Of a stretch of DNA of 64,000 nucleotides, positions 14,990 through 23,619 are shown piece after piece; positions within the stretch are counted from its first letter, which is position 1; every line of letters begins with the position of its first letter. This DNA comes from an uncultured Bacteroidales bacterium (lineage in GTDB: Bacteria; Bacteroidota; Bacteroidia; Bacteroidales; Paludibacteraceae). A program made the position numbers and the translations under genes. The stretch spans positions 1 through 64,000 of the forward strand of contig ONWR01000010.1 of NCBI GenBank assembly GCA_900321605.1, read 5' to 3'. Below the pieces are notes generated by a model that did no database searches, had not been told where the DNA came from, and saw only the letters and a list, made by a program, of their open reading frames with translations.

Positions 14990-15204
14990 GTAAGTGGTTC
15001 ATAGTGTGTGTGGTAGCAGTCGTGTTGGCGGCTTGCTCGACCATGCAGTCCTTGCCGGTCGATGATGCCTATTATTGGCCGGAGAAGAAGGCGGTGTATA
15101 GTCAGCCTAGTCAGCCTAAGCCTTCCAGTCAACCGGGTTCGCCTAATAAGATCGAATACCTCAACGTGCAAGATACAACCGTCACTATCCGCATACGCAA
15201 ATGA
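14983..15204 (+). CDS. Small lipoprotein starting in a repeat tract
   Basis: 73 aa from a TTG at 14983 (KGKWFIVCVVAVVLAAC). Lipoprotein signal with lipobox LAAC near residue 18, then a Ser/Pro/Gln-rich linker (PSQPKPSSQPGSP) and IEYLNVQDTTVTIRIRK. No ATG is available upstream of the signal, and the TTG is part of a GATTTGAAAG repeat unit. Its stop overlaps the next start as ATGA (15201-15204), so it is coupled to the porin-like gene and may help its assembly. Family unknown. Confidence 0.65.
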   Translation: MKGKWFIVCVVAVVLAACSTMQSLPVDDAYYWPEKKAVYSQPSQPKPSSQPGSPNKIEYLNVQDTTVTIRIRK

Positions 15205-16529
15205 GACGTTTATCCTACATAGCATTATCGGTCTGTACTCTGTGCTCTGTACTCTGTACTCCCGTCTCCGCGCAGGACTACGTCCGTTTGAGCGAACGTA
15301 CGATCATGGGAACGGCTCGGTATGTCGGTATGGGCGGTGCGATGACGGCTATTGGAGGTGATCCTTCGGCGGTATTGGACAACACAGGCGGTTTGGGGCT
15401 CTATCGTCGTACAGAGACGACCCTTACGTTCGATTATGCGTACTCTAAAGCAACCTCAAACGCCGGTCGTTTGTCGTTCTTCATGGCTCCTCAGGCCTCT
15501 GTGGTCTTCAGTATGCCGACCGGAAGGACGGAAGGCGTGCTGTTCCATAACTTCATGTTGTCGTACAGCCGTCAGCATACATTTAACCGCTCTATGCGTT
15601 TCGAAGGGGGTGCGATGCCTTCTATGGGAGCGCTCTTCGCAGAGGCAGAGGGAAATATGGGAATACCTTTCTGTGCTGACCGCTATAATACGGATAACTA
15701 TCTGAAACTGAGCGAAGGAGGTAGTGTGAACGAATATGCCTTTGACTGGGCGATGAATGTCTCTGACCGTATTTATTGGGGTTTGGGATTGCGTATTCAC
15801 TCGTTCTCGCTCACTTCGGAGGCGGATTATATAGAGTATTTTGATGAAGTGAACGTGCAGCAACAGGCTTACTATAACCGCAACCGTTCTACCGTTATGT
15901 TGAACGGAGCAGCGTGCAGTTTCTCCACGGGTCTGATTGCGCGTCCGGCTTCATGGCTCCGCTTCGGTTTGGCGTTGCAGACGCCTTCTTTCGGAGCGGT
16001 GAATATCATTACCGAAGGTACGTTTGATGCCCAGACCGATACTTTGCTGTGGTCAGATGCGCCCAGACTGACCGATCATCCGTCGGATTTTCATATGCCT
16101 TTCCGTCTGAGCACCTCGGTGGCTTTCCAGATCACCCATTATGCGTTGATCTCCTTGCAGTACGATTTGCGGACCTTTAAGAAGATCCCGACCATGCATT
16201 CCTTACGTGCCGGAGTGGAGATCGTGCCTGTCGGAGGAATATATATCAACCTCGGATACGCGTATGAGAGCACCTTTAAGAACTCTGATCCGGTGTTCTC
16301 CATTGACCCGACTTTGAATCGCCAAGATGCGTATTATCAATATACTCGTTGGCAGCAGTATATATCCGGAGCAGTGGGGTATAGAGGAAGACATTTCTTC
16401 ATCCAAGCTGCGTATCAATACCATCATACGCGTAAGAATGTCTATGCCCACGAGCAAGCGATACCGTATCATCTTAACGATGATGCCCATCGTGTCGTTT
16501 TTACCATAGGCTGGCATAGAAGTAGATAA
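15201..16529 (+). CDS. FadL/OMPP1-like outer-membrane beta-barrel protein
   Basis: 442 aa. After a signal ending VSAQD the mature N-terminus reads RYVGMGGAMTAIGGDPSAVL, typical of the FadL/TodX/OMPP1 group (N-terminal hatch with G.GGA...GD.SA). The rest shows alternating amphipathic strands and ends in an aromatic strand HRVVFTIGWHRSR. FadL proteins pass hydrophobic compounds across the outer membrane, and Bacteroidota relatives also include PorV-like secretion partners. The hydrophobic part of the signal peptide is coded by four 7-bp repeats (15235-15262). Confidence 0.8.
   Translation: MRRLSYIALSVCTLCSVLCTPVSAQDYVRLSERTIMGTARYVGMGGAMTAIGGDPSAVLDNTGGLGLYRRTETTLTFDYAYSKATSNAGRLSFFMAPQASVVFSMPTGRTEGVLFHNFMLSYSRQHTFNRSMRFEGGAMPSMGALFAEAEGNMGIPFCADRYNTDNYLKLSEGGSVNEYAFDWAMNVSDRIYWGLGLRIHSFSLTSEADYIEYFDEVNVQQQAYYNRNRSTVMLNGAACSFSTGLIARPASWLRFGLALQTPSFGAVNIITEGTFDAQTDTLLWSDAPRLTDHPSDFHMPFRLSTSVAFQITHYALISLQYDLRTFKKIPTMHSLRAGVEIVPVGGIYINLGYAYESTFKNSDPVFSIDPTLNRQDAYYQYTRWQQYISGAVGYRGRHFFIQAAYQYHHTRKNVYAHEQAIPYHLNDDAHRVVFTIGWHRSR
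15235..15262. repeat. 7-bp tandem repeats GTACTCT within a signal peptide
   Basis: GTACTCT GTGCTCT GTACTCT GTACTCC, four consecutive units, coding the stretch CTLCSVLCT. Confidence 0.9.
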
Positions 16530-16557
16530 GGAAGATTTGAAATAAAAACTGATTTCG

Positions 16558-16792
16558 GCGTCCTGCATAACGCAATAGGAACCGGAAAACTCAACAAATA
16601 CATTATACCGAGTGCAAATGCTTGACTAATGGCGTGCCGGTACTCTACGCCGAGACCCCGTGCATTGGATTAGTTTACATTCCTAATCCCCGGGTAGCGA
16701 TGAGGTGGCCGGATTACAGAGGAAAAAGCAGGCCTCAAATCCTATTCTCAGGAGTTTTCTCGAGTAAAAAAGTTATGCAGGACGCTTTTTTT
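16558..16792 (+). ncRNA. Structured RNA with 14-bp closing stem and terminator (6S-like candidate)
   Basis: GCGTCCTGCATAAC (16558-16571) pairs perfectly with GTTATGCAGGACGC (16772-16785), followed by seven T. Inside, GAAAACTC (16584-16591) pairs with GAGTTTTC (16752-16759), with further hairpins at GGCGT..ACGCC (16631-16651) and GGATTAG..CTAATCC (16667-16689). The rod shape of about 235 nt, closed by its own ends, recalls 6S RNA, but I see no diagnostic consensus. No clear promoter was found directly upstream. Confidence 0.6.
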
Positions 16793-16802
16793 GTGCCTTT
16801 TT

Positions 16803-16834
16803 CTTGCATATATGCAAAAAAAGTTGTAACTTTG
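16803..16834 (+). promoter_or_regulatory. Promoter of the TPR membrane protein gene
   Basis: CTTG (16803-16806), 20 bp beginning CATATATGCAAAA, TAACTTTG (16827-16834). The leader to the ATG at 16909 is about 70 nt. Confidence 0.8.
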
Positions 16835-16908
16835 CACGCTTTTTCGTTGAGCGTGCGTTGAGACGTGTCGGAAAAGTATTATTGGAAATAATAAAAACTA
16901 ACAATAAA

Positions 16909-17589
16909 ATGGCAAAAAAGAAAGAAGAGTTCGTAAAACAGGACGAACAATTACAGGAAGTAAATGAGGCGCTTTCGGGCGCAGGTAAATGGATCGAGGA
17001 GAACTCCAAACTCATCTCGTTGGTGGTTTGCTGCATCGCAGTTGTTGTTTGCGCTGTGATCGCTGTGAACACGTATGTGATCAAGCCGAAGGCTCATGAG
17101 GCAAGTAACGAGAATGCGAAAGCAGCTGCTTATTTCATGGCAGGTGACTATGAGAAAGCTCTCAATGGTGACGGCGCTGAGTGCATCGGTTTTGCAGCAA
17201 TTGCTGATGAGTACAGCAATCAGCAGGGTGAGCTCGCAGCTCTCTACGCAGGTATCTGCTACTATGAGAAGGGTGAGTACGAGCAGGCTGCTGAGTATCT
17301 GAAGAAGTTCTCGGCAGACGACCTCAATATCGATCCGGCTGCTCGTCAGTTGCTGGGTGACGCTTATGTAGAGCTTGGTGAGTACGGCAAGGCAGCTAAG
17401 GCTTTTGAGGCTGCGGCTGAGTCCGGCAATGAGCTTATTGCTCCGATGAGCCTCAAGAAAGCAGGTATCGTTTATCTGCACGAGGGCGAGAAAGCTAAAG
17501 CTCTCAAGGCTTTCAAGGCTATCAAAGCAAATTATCCGCAGAGCGCTGAGGCTCAGGATATCGATAAATACATCGCAGTAGCTGAATAA
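16909..17589 (+). CDS. Membrane-anchored tetratricopeptide repeat protein (YfgM-like)
   Basis: 226 aa from ATG 16909. A charged N-terminus (KKKEEFVKQDEQLQEV) precedes one membrane helix (about residues 40-62, LISLVVCCIAVVVCAVIAV), then at least three TPR units (AALYAGICYYEKGEYEQAAE, ARQLLGDAYVELGEYGKAAK, AGIVYLHEGEKAKALKAFK). This is the plan of YfgM, which holds secreted proteins near the Sec channel in proteobacteria. Transfer of that role is inference. Longer upstream frames would cross the promoter. Confidence 0.8.
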   Translation: MAKKKEEFVKQDEQLQEVNEALSGAGKWIEENSKLISLVVCCIAVVVCAVIAVNTYVIKPKAHEASNENAKAAAYFMAGDYEKALNGDGAECIGFAAIADEYSNQQGELAALYAGICYYEKGEYEQAAEYLKKFSADDLNIDPAARQLLGDAYVELGEYGKAAKAFEAAAESGNELIAPMSLKKAGIVYLHEGEKAKALKAFKAIKANYPQSAEAQDIDKYIAVAE

Positions 17590-17615
17590 ATTGACGAAGG
17601 GTTAAAGGTTGATTT

Positions 17616-18092
17616 ATGACAACTGATTTGTCTACATACGACGCAAGTCAAGTTCCAAGCGCTGACGTTCTCGGACGTCAGCGCTATGCTATTGTAGTAG
17701 CAGATTGGAATAGCGAGATCACGTACTCCATGGCGCAAGGTGCTATTGACACGTTCGTACACCATGGTGTGCTCAAGGAGAATATCGACGTGATCCATGT
17801 TCCGGGAGCAGTGGAGTTGACGTTTGGCGCAGCGCGTCTGATGAAAGAGGAACGCGTAGATGCTGTGATCGTCATCGGCTGTGTGATCCAAGGAGACACG
17901 CCGCATTTCGACTATGTCTGCCAGAGTGTGACGCAAGGCGTTGCGGCTTTGAATGTGCAGGGCAAAGTGCCGGTTATTTTCTCGGTGCTTACTGTTCTGA
18001 ATCGTCAGCAGGCTCTCGATCGTTGTGGCGGTAAATTGGGCAACAAAGGTATCGAAGGCGCTTATACGGCTATACGTATGGCGAATCTGTAA
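17616..18092 (+). CDS. ribH: 6,7-dimethyl-8-ribityllumazine synthase
   Basis: 158 aa, standard length. Condenses 5-amino-6-ribitylaminouracil with dihydroxybutanone phosphate, the penultimate step of riboflavin synthesis. Signatures: VVADWNSEITYSM (substrate loop), VPGAVELTFGA, VIGCVIQGDTPHFDYVC with the catalytic His, and FSVLTVLNRQQALDRCGG. It follows the TPR gene by 26 bp and may be co-transcribed. Confidence 0.95.
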   Translation: MTTDLSTYDASQVPSADVLGRQRYAIVVADWNSEITYSMAQGAIDTFVHHGVLKENIDVIHVPGAVELTFGAARLMKEERVDAVIVIGCVIQGDTPHFDYVCQSVTQGVAALNVQGKVPVIFSVLTVLNRQQALDRCGGKLGNKGIEGAYTAIRMANL

Positions 18093-18101
18093 AAGGACTA
18101 T

Positions 18102-18130
18102 CGACCAACGACTAACGACTAACGACTAAC
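18102..18130. repeat. 7-bp tandem repeats CGACTAA before lysC
   Basis: CGACCAA followed by three CGACTAA units, ending exactly at the ATG of the aspartate kinase gene. Confidence 0.9.
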
Positions 18131-19381
18131 ATGACCAAGGTCTTCAAATTTGGTGGCGCATCGGTGAAGGACGCAGCAGGTGTCCGGAACGTGGAGAAGA
18201 TTGTCCGTTTGGCCTTGAATGACCAAACGCCCACTGATCTGATGGTTGTCATTTCGGCGATGGGCAAGACGACCAACGCTTTAGAGCGTGTGGTGGAGTT
18301 CCTTGATGCCGGAAAAGAAGAAGCCGCGCTTAACCAATGGGTCGATGTCATTGATTTTCATGTGGCGATCATGAAGGAGCTGAAGCTTCAACCCGGTGTG
18401 GACATCCGTCTGCAGGGTGAGATCCCTTATGACCCTGCGCTCTCTTTCGATGAGAACTACGACCAAGTGGTCTCCATGGGAGAGATCCTTTCTACCCAGA
18501 TCGTCGCGGTCTATCTGCTCAAACAGGGACTGCCGGTGGAGTGGTGGAACATGCCTAAACTGCTGCGTACCGATAACACGTGGCGGGAAGCTAAAGTGGA
18601 TGATTCGATCAGCGCTGAGACTATTAGGGCAGGGTGGAACAGACCTCGCCGTCCGCAGGTGGTAGTCACACAGGGTTTCATTGGCGGAACAGAAGATGGG
18701 AAACGTACGACCCTTGGTCGTGAAGGATCAGACTACACCGCAGCGTTATTAGGTAACTATCTGGATGCGGACTCCGTTACTATCTGGAAAGACGTACCGG
18801 GTATTCTCAATGCCGATCCGCGTATCGAACCCGACACGGTGCTTATTCCTTCCTTGCGATACCAAGACGCTGTGGAGTTAGCGTACTCCGGAGCGCAGGT
18901 CATTCACCCGAAGAGTATTCGTCCGCTTCAGAACAAAGGTATTCCTTTGTATGTCCGACCTTTCGGTGATCCCTCCGCAGAAGGTTCGCGGATAGCCGAA
19001 GATGGTGTCGGACCGATCGATGTACCGGTATATATCTGGCGCAAGAACCAGATCCTTATTACCATGCGCGCCAAGGATTTCTCTTTCGTTTTGGAGGAGA
19101 GTTTGAGCGAGATCTTCGATGTCATCCATCGTCATCGCCTCAAGGTGTCGCTTATTCAGTCTTCTGCCGTGACGATCTCCGTTTGTGTGGATAACACACG
19201 CTTTGTGCCTGCGGCTATCGAAGAGCTGCAGAAACATTTCAACGTCAGTTATAACGACGGCCTCTCGCTGCTCACTATCCGTGGAACGACACAGGATGTC
19301 TTGGAGCGCGCGAAAGCCGGACGTACGATCATGCTTAGCCAAACGACCCGTCGCACGGCTCGTTTGGTGGTAAAAGGTTAA
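18131..19381 (+). CDS. lysC: Aspartate kinase
   Basis: 416 aa, monofunctional size. N-terminal FKFGGASVKDAAGV is the nucleotide-binding signature of aspartokinase. GREGSDYTAALL and IWKDVPGILNADPRI are the substrate and phosphate regions. Two ACT domains follow (about 290-410: VYIWRKNQILITMRAKDFSF, LTIRGTTQDVLE), usually the feedback site for Lys/Thr. It phosphorylates aspartate at the start of the Lys/Met/Thr branch. The start ATG abuts a heptamer tract rather than a recognisable ribosome site. Confidence 0.92.
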   Translation: MTKVFKFGGASVKDAAGVRNVEKIVRLALNDQTPTDLMVVISAMGKTTNALERVVEFLDAGKEEAALNQWVDVIDFHVAIMKELKLQPGVDIRLQGEIPYDPALSFDENYDQVVSMGEILSTQIVAVYLLKQGLPVEWWNMPKLLRTDNTWREAKVDDSISAETIRAGWNRPRRPQVVVTQGFIGGTEDGKRTTLGREGSDYTAALLGNYLDADSVTIWKDVPGILNADPRIEPDTVLIPSLRYQDAVELAYSGAQVIHPKSIRPLQNKGIPLYVRPFGDPSAEGSRIAEDGVGPIDVPVYIWRKNQILITMRAKDFSFVLEESLSEIFDVIHRHRLKVSLIQSSAVTISVCVDNTRFVPAAIEELQKHFNVSYNDGLSLLTIRGTTQDVLERAKAGRTIMLSQTTRRTARLVVKG

Positions 19382-19400
19382 ACGACCAACGACTAATACT
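19380..19400. repeat. Short CGACTAA-type repeat between lysC and the YitT gene
   Basis: ACGACCAACGACTAATACTAA: about three units of the same 7-bp family found at 18102, 34169 and 45065. Confidence 0.75.
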
Positions 19401-19406
19401 AATAAA

Positions 19407-20513
19407 ATGGAACACATAGACCAATATTTCACACGCGCCTATTGGCACAAATTAGGCAGCTCTTTCTGGCATGCTTTGGGAACCGCTAAGTTTTGGCGCG
19501 AATTGGCAATGATGACTGTCGGAATGAGTTTCGGAGCAGCGGCAGTGTATTATTTCCTCATGCCGAGTCACCTGATTGTCGGTTCATTATCGGGTCTCTC
19601 GATCGTCCTTAATACCTTAATGGGCGGCGACGCAGATACGTTCTCGTATTGGGTAATGGGAATCAACGCCTTTCTGTTGCTGCTGGCTTTCCTGCTTATC
19701 GGGAATGAGTTTGGTGCCAAAACGGTTTATACGGCGATGATCTTAGGTCCTCTGACACAGGTGTGGGATCGTATCTATCCGAGTACGAATTTTACTCACC
19801 AAGTGATCAATAACCCCGATATCTTGGCGCAGCTCCAAGCAGGTCAAACGGTCATGGATGCAAACGGTCATCCTTATCTCTTGAGCCGATCCGGCGAAGT
19901 GTTGGAGCAGATACGTGACAGCGTCATGAGCGGAGGTATGGGTATGGGAGATATATGGTTTGACCTCATCTGCTTTGTGCTTTTGTTGAGTGCCTGTCAA
20001 GCGTTTATGTTCCGCATCAATGCCTCTACCGGAGGACTCGATATACTCGGTAAGATCGTTAATAAGTATCTGCATTTCGATATCGGTTCGTCGGTGGCTA
20101 TAGGCGGCGTCATCATCTGCTGCTCCGCATTCCTGATCAATGACTTCCGTATGGTCGTAATAGGTATCATCGGTACATGGATCAACGGTCTGGCAATAGA
20201 CTATTTCACCGCCTCTCTCAACAAACGCAAACGTGTATGCATCGTTAGTGCGGAGCCGGATCGCGTACGCGCATATATAGTAGAAACGCTCGTGCGCGGG
20301 TGTTCGTTATATAAGATACAAGGCGGTTACAGCGGCGAGGAACATATAGAGATCCAGACGCTCTTGACGCAAGACGAGTTTTCGTCCGTCATGGCTTTTA
20401 TCCGCAATAACAAGATCAAAGCTTTCATTACCGCCGGTAACTGCTCCGAGGTGTACGGCCTTTGGTTCAGGCATAAGAAGAAAGACGGTAGAACGATCAT
20501 TGTTAATGAATAA
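19407..20513 (+). CDS. YitT family membrane protein (DUF161/DUF2179)
   Basis: 368 aa. Five or six membrane segments in residues 35-270 (e.g. MTVGMSFGAAAVYYFLMPSH, NAFLLLLAFLLIGNEFGAKT, STGGLDILGKIVNKYL) with the typical GGLDI motif, then a cytosolic DUF2179 domain (RVCIVSAEPDRVRAYIVE, FIRNNKIKAFITAGNCSEVYG). The family is widespread and its substrate is not established. A loop of about 60 residues between the third and fourth helices (YPSTNFTHQVINNPDILAQL onward) is longer than I expect. Confidence 0.85.
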   Translation: MEHIDQYFTRAYWHKLGSSFWHALGTAKFWRELAMMTVGMSFGAAAVYYFLMPSHLIVGSLSGLSIVLNTLMGGDADTFSYWVMGINAFLLLLAFLLIGNEFGAKTVYTAMILGPLTQVWDRIYPSTNFTHQVINNPDILAQLQAGQTVMDANGHPYLLSRSGEVLEQIRDSVMSGGMGMGDIWFDLICFVLLLSACQAFMFRINASTGGLDILGKIVNKYLHFDIGSSVAIGGVIICCSAFLINDFRMVVIGIIGTWINGLAIDYFTASLNKRKRVCIVSAEPDRVRAYIVETLVRGCSLYKIQGGYSGEEHIEIQTLLTQDEFSSVMAFIRNNKIKAFITAGNCSEVYGLWFRHKKKDGRTIIVNE

Positions 20514-20542
20514 AATTTGTAGTTTTTAAAATCATATATAGT

Positions 20543-21442
20543 ATGAAACCAACATTGTTTATTTTGGCTGCAGGTATGGGCAGCCGTTATGGAGGATTGA
20601 AACAGTTAGATGGTCTGGGACCCAATGGTGAGACCATCATGGATTACAGTGTGTATGACGCACTGCGTGCAGGGTTTGGTAAGATCGTGTTCGTGATCCG
20701 TAAGGATTTCGAGGCTGATTTTCGTGAGAAAGTACTGTCCAAGTATGCTGACAAGGTGACCTGTGAAGTGTGCTTTCAGTCGATTGACAAAGTGCCGGAA
20801 GGTTGCACTTACAACCCCGAACGCGCTAAACCATGGGGTACGAATCACGCGGTGCTCATGGGTAAGGATCTGATCAAAGAGCCTTTTGCCGTCATCAATG
20901 CCGATGATTTCTATGGAAAAGAGTCCTTCCAAGTGCTCGCAGACTATCTGCGTTCGGTAGAAGGAACGGAGGGCAAATACTGTATGGTGGGTTACCGTGT
21001 ATGCAATACCCTCAGCGAGAACGGAGCTGTGAGCCGTGGTGTTTGTACAACCAATGCCGAAGGTCATCTGACGGATGTGGTAGAGCGTACGAAGATTGAG
21101 GAGAAGAACGGACAGATCGTCTTCACCGAGGACGGTGTGGACACTCCGCTTGACCCGCATACACCGGTTTCGATGAACATGTGGGGCTTCACTCCGGAGT
21201 ATTTCCGCTATTCGGAGGAAGGATTCCGTGCGTTCTTGGCAGCTAAAGGACAGGAGCTGAAGTCGGAGTATTATATCCCGACCTTGGTGAACGACCTGAT
21301 CTCTGCCGGCAAAGCTACGTGTACGGTGCTTGACACTCCTTCCAAGTGGTTTGGTGTGACGTACGCAGAGGATCGTCCGCAGGTAGTGATGAAAATCAAC
21401 CAACTCATCGCGAAAGGTGAGTATCCTGCTAAATTATTCTGA
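20543..21442 (+). CDS. Sugar-phosphate nucleotidyltransferase
   Basis: 299 aa. N-terminal ILAAGMGSRYGGLKQLDGLG is the NTP-binding loop of the nucleotidyltransferase family, with INADDFYG as the metal-binding Asp region and KPWGTNHAVLMG as the sugar-side loop. It joins a sugar 1-phosphate to a nucleotide. The exact sugar cannot be read from the sequence. The next two genes, galE and manA, place it in a sugar-nucleotide supply block. Confidence 0.85.
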   Translation: MKPTLFILAAGMGSRYGGLKQLDGLGPNGETIMDYSVYDALRAGFGKIVFVIRKDFEADFREKVLSKYADKVTCEVCFQSIDKVPEGCTYNPERAKPWGTNHAVLMGKDLIKEPFAVINADDFYGKESFQVLADYLRSVEGTEGKYCMVGYRVCNTLSENGAVSRGVCTTNAEGHLTDVVERTKIEEKNGQIVFTEDGVDTPLDPHTPVSMNMWGFTPEYFRYSEEGFRAFLAAKGQELKSEYYIPTLVNDLISAGKATCTVLDTPSKWFGVTYAEDRPQVVMKINQLIAKGEYPAKLF

Positions 21443-21505
21443 TTACTGAATACTGATAACTGAAATCTGAAATCTGAATTCTGAATTCTGAAATTCTGAA
21501 ATCTT
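21443..21505. repeat. 7-bp tandem repeats CTGAAAT before galE
   Basis: The whole 63-bp spacer from the stop to the ATG of galE is made of CTGAAAT/CTGAATT/CTGATAA units. Confidence 0.9.
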
Positions 21506-22534
21506 ATGAGTAGAATACTTGTTACCGGTGGAACCGGTTATATAGGTTCGCATACTACGGTGGAGTTGATGCAGCAGGGCTACGATGTGACCATCGTGGA
21601 TAACCTGAGCAACTCTTCCATTGATGTCTTGGACGGCATTGAGGCGATTGTGGGTTGTCGTCCTGAGTTTGCGAATGTTGATTGTGGTAATTTCGTTGAT
21701 TTGGACGCTGTGTTCAAGCAGTTCCCGGATATCGTGGGTGTTATTCATTTCGCTGCCAGCAAGGCGGTGGGTGAGTCGGTGGAGAAACCACTGCTCTATT
21801 ACCGCAATAACATAGGCAGTTTGATTACCCTTTTGGAGGTCATGCGACTGTATCATGTGCCAAATCTCGTTTTCTCGTCTTCCTGCACGGTGTACGGTCA
21901 GCCGGACGCAGCTCATCTGCCTGTAGATGAGACCGCGCCTATTCAGAAAGCTCTCTCGCCATATGGCAACACCAAACAGATCAACGAGGAGATCATCTGC
22001 GATGAGGCTCATGCGGACTCTGAGTTGCATGCTACCATCTTGCGTTATTTCAATCCTATTGGCGCGCACCCGTCGGCTAAGATTGGTGAGTTGCCTAATG
22101 GTGTGCCGCAGAACCTCCTGCCGTTCATCACGCAGACCGCTGCCGGTCTTCGTCAGGAGCTGAAGGTCTTTGGCGATGACTATAACACTCCCGATGGTTC
22201 CTGCATCCGTGATTATATCTACGTGGTGGATCTTGCGAAAGCGCATGTCAAGGCTATCGACCGAATGCTTCATGCCAAAGATCGTGAGCAGGTTGAAGTC
22301 TTCAATCTCGGAACCGGAACCGGTCTGAGCGTGCTGACCCTCATCCATGAGTTCGAAGCTGCTACGGGCGTGAAGATCCCTTATACCATCGTGGGTCGCC
22401 GTGAAGGAGATATTGAGCAGGTATGGGCTGCGCCTAAGAAGGCGAATGAAGTACTCGGATGGAAAGCTGACACCCCGATCCGTGACGTACTTGCCTCCGC
22501 TTGGAAATGGGAAAAGCATATCCGTAATTTGTAA
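21506..22534 (+). CDS. galE: UDP-glucose 4-epimerase
   Basis: 342 aa. Extended SDR: GGTGYIGSHTTVEL (NAD loop), VVDNLSNSS-like VDNLSNSSIDVL, active site S/T in FSSSCTVYG and the YxxxK in SPYGNTKQ. Interconverts UDP-glucose and UDP-galactose. The last codons and the stop (TAA at 22532-22534) fall inside a GTAATTT repeat tract, so the C-terminus RNL is repeat-encoded. Confidence 0.93.
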   Translation: MSRILVTGGTGYIGSHTTVELMQQGYDVTIVDNLSNSSIDVLDGIEAIVGCRPEFANVDCGNFVDLDAVFKQFPDIVGVIHFAASKAVGESVEKPLLYYRNNIGSLITLLEVMRLYHVPNLVFSSSCTVYGQPDAAHLPVDETAPIQKALSPYGNTKQINEEIICDEAHADSELHATILRYFNPIGAHPSAKIGELPNGVPQNLLPFITQTAAGLRQELKVFGDDYNTPDGSCIRDYIYVVDLAKAHVKAIDRMLHAKDREQVEVFNLGTGTGLSVLTLIHEFEAATGVKIPYTIVGRREGDIEQVWAAPKKANEVLGWKADTPIRDVLASAWKWEKHIRNL

Positions 22535-22558
22535 TTTGTAATTTGTAATTTGTAGTTT
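22524..22558. repeat. 7-bp tandem repeats GTAATTT
   Basis: Four GTAATTT units and one GTAGTTT spanning the galE stop codon and ending 2 bp before the ATG of manA. Confidence 0.9.
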
Positions 22559-22560
22559 GA

Positions 22561-23553
22561 ATGCTTTATCCCTTTAAGTTCAAAGCGCATCTGTTCCATA
22601 AGATCTGGGGCGGGCATACGATAGAAAAATGGTACGACCATGTGCCCGCTGACTTTGAGAATGTCGGCGAGTCTTGGGTGATGTCCGATGTGGACAAATA
22701 CCCGACGGAGGTTGTGAACGGTTCCCATGAAGGCGATACGCTTCAAGATCTGTTGGAGGTCTATATGGACGAACTCGTGGGCGGAAAAGTGTATGATGTC
22801 TTCGGAAATCACTTCCCTTTGCTGCTCAAGTTCATCGATGCCACCGATGACCTCTCTATCCAAGTTCACCCCGATGATGACTATGCGTTGGAGAACGAAC
22901 AGTCGCTCGGTAAGTCGGAGATGTGGTACGTGCTGCCTCCTGCAGAAGAGGCTTCGGTCTATCTGAGTTGGAAAGAAGAGATGACCCCTTCGCTTATTCA
23001 CGAAGCGATAGAAAACGGCACTCTCGCGCGTTACCTGCGCGATTATAAGGTACGCGCGGGTGAGGTAGCTTATATCCCTGCCGGAACGGTTCACGCGATG
23101 CGCCGCAATACGATCGTAGCGGAGATACAGGAGAATAGCGACATCACGTACCGCCTCTATGACTACAATCGTGTGGGCAATGACGGTAAGATGCGCCCCT
23201 TACATCTGGACAAGGCGCTGGAGGTCATGGATTTTAGTCCGCAGAAAGAGGTGTCTGTCTCGCGTCCCGAACCGGTGCTCAACGGAGCGGTTAACTTACA
23301 GCAAACACCGTATTTCACCGCGAACCTCCTGACGCTGACTCACGCCGTTCAGCGCGATTATGCACCTTTGGACTCCTTTGTGGCATATATGTGCGTGAAA
23401 GGCAGTTGTGCCATCAAAGCCCTTGATGCCGAGCAGGATCAGGCGGTCACGATGAAACAAGGCGAAGCTGTCCTCGTGCCTGCCTCGCTCAACGACATCG
23501 TTCTTGACCCCAAGGAAGAATGCCAACTCATTGAGATATACATGGAGTTGTGA
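22561..23553 (+). CDS. manA: Mannose-6-phosphate isomerase, type I (cupin)
   Basis: 330 aa. FKAHLFHKIWGG at the N-terminus, zinc-binding LSIQVHPDDDYALEN with Gln/His, MWYVLPP, and EVAYIPAGTVHAM define the family. Links fructose-6-phosphate with mannose-6-phosphate, fitting the adjacent sugar-nucleotide genes. Its ATG follows the repeat tract by 2 bp, so the ribosome site must lie within repeated sequence. Ends before a strong terminator. Confidence 0.92.
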   Translation: MLYPFKFKAHLFHKIWGGHTIEKWYDHVPADFENVGESWVMSDVDKYPTEVVNGSHEGDTLQDLLEVYMDELVGGKVYDVFGNHFPLLLKFIDATDDLSIQVHPDDDYALENEQSLGKSEMWYVLPPAEEASVYLSWKEEMTPSLIHEAIENGTLARYLRDYKVRAGEVAYIPAGTVHAMRRNTIVAEIQENSDITYRLYDYNRVGNDGKMRPLHLDKALEVMDFSPQKEVSVSRPEPVLNGAVNLQQTPYFTANLLTLTHAVQRDYAPLDSFVAYMCVKGSCAIKALDAEQDQAVTMKQGEAVLVPASLNDIVLDPKEECQLIEIYMEL

Positions 23554-23565
23554 TAGCTATGGACA

Positions 23566-23605
23566 ACAAAAAAGAGGTAACTGCTGATGTAGTTGCCTCT
23601 TTTTG
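23566..23605. terminator. Bidirectional terminator after manA and rsmD
   Basis: AAAAAGAGGTAACT pairs with AGTTGCCTCTTTTT around an 8-nt loop, with A and T runs at either side. It lies between convergent genes. Confidence 0.85.
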
Positions 23606-23619
23606 TTATAGGAGATGTC

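Noticed and set aside
13930..15225. 431-residue open frame opposite trpS
   Set aside because: Covers trpS, the repeat tract and parts of two further genes in antisense, with a repeat-derived FQISNFKFQISNF stretch. No real protein signal.
16558..16792. Cobalamin or TPP riboswitch, tmRNA or RNase P RNA
   Set aside because: The diagnostic boxes of these RNAs (B12 box, TPP core, tag peptide frame, RNase P GAGGAAAGTCC) are not present.
17661..17685. GCTGAC..GTCAGC repeat in ribH as another 16-bp unit
   Set aside because: It is a short chance palindrome within conserved coding sequence and does not match the GACCGCTNCGCTGACAGA unit.
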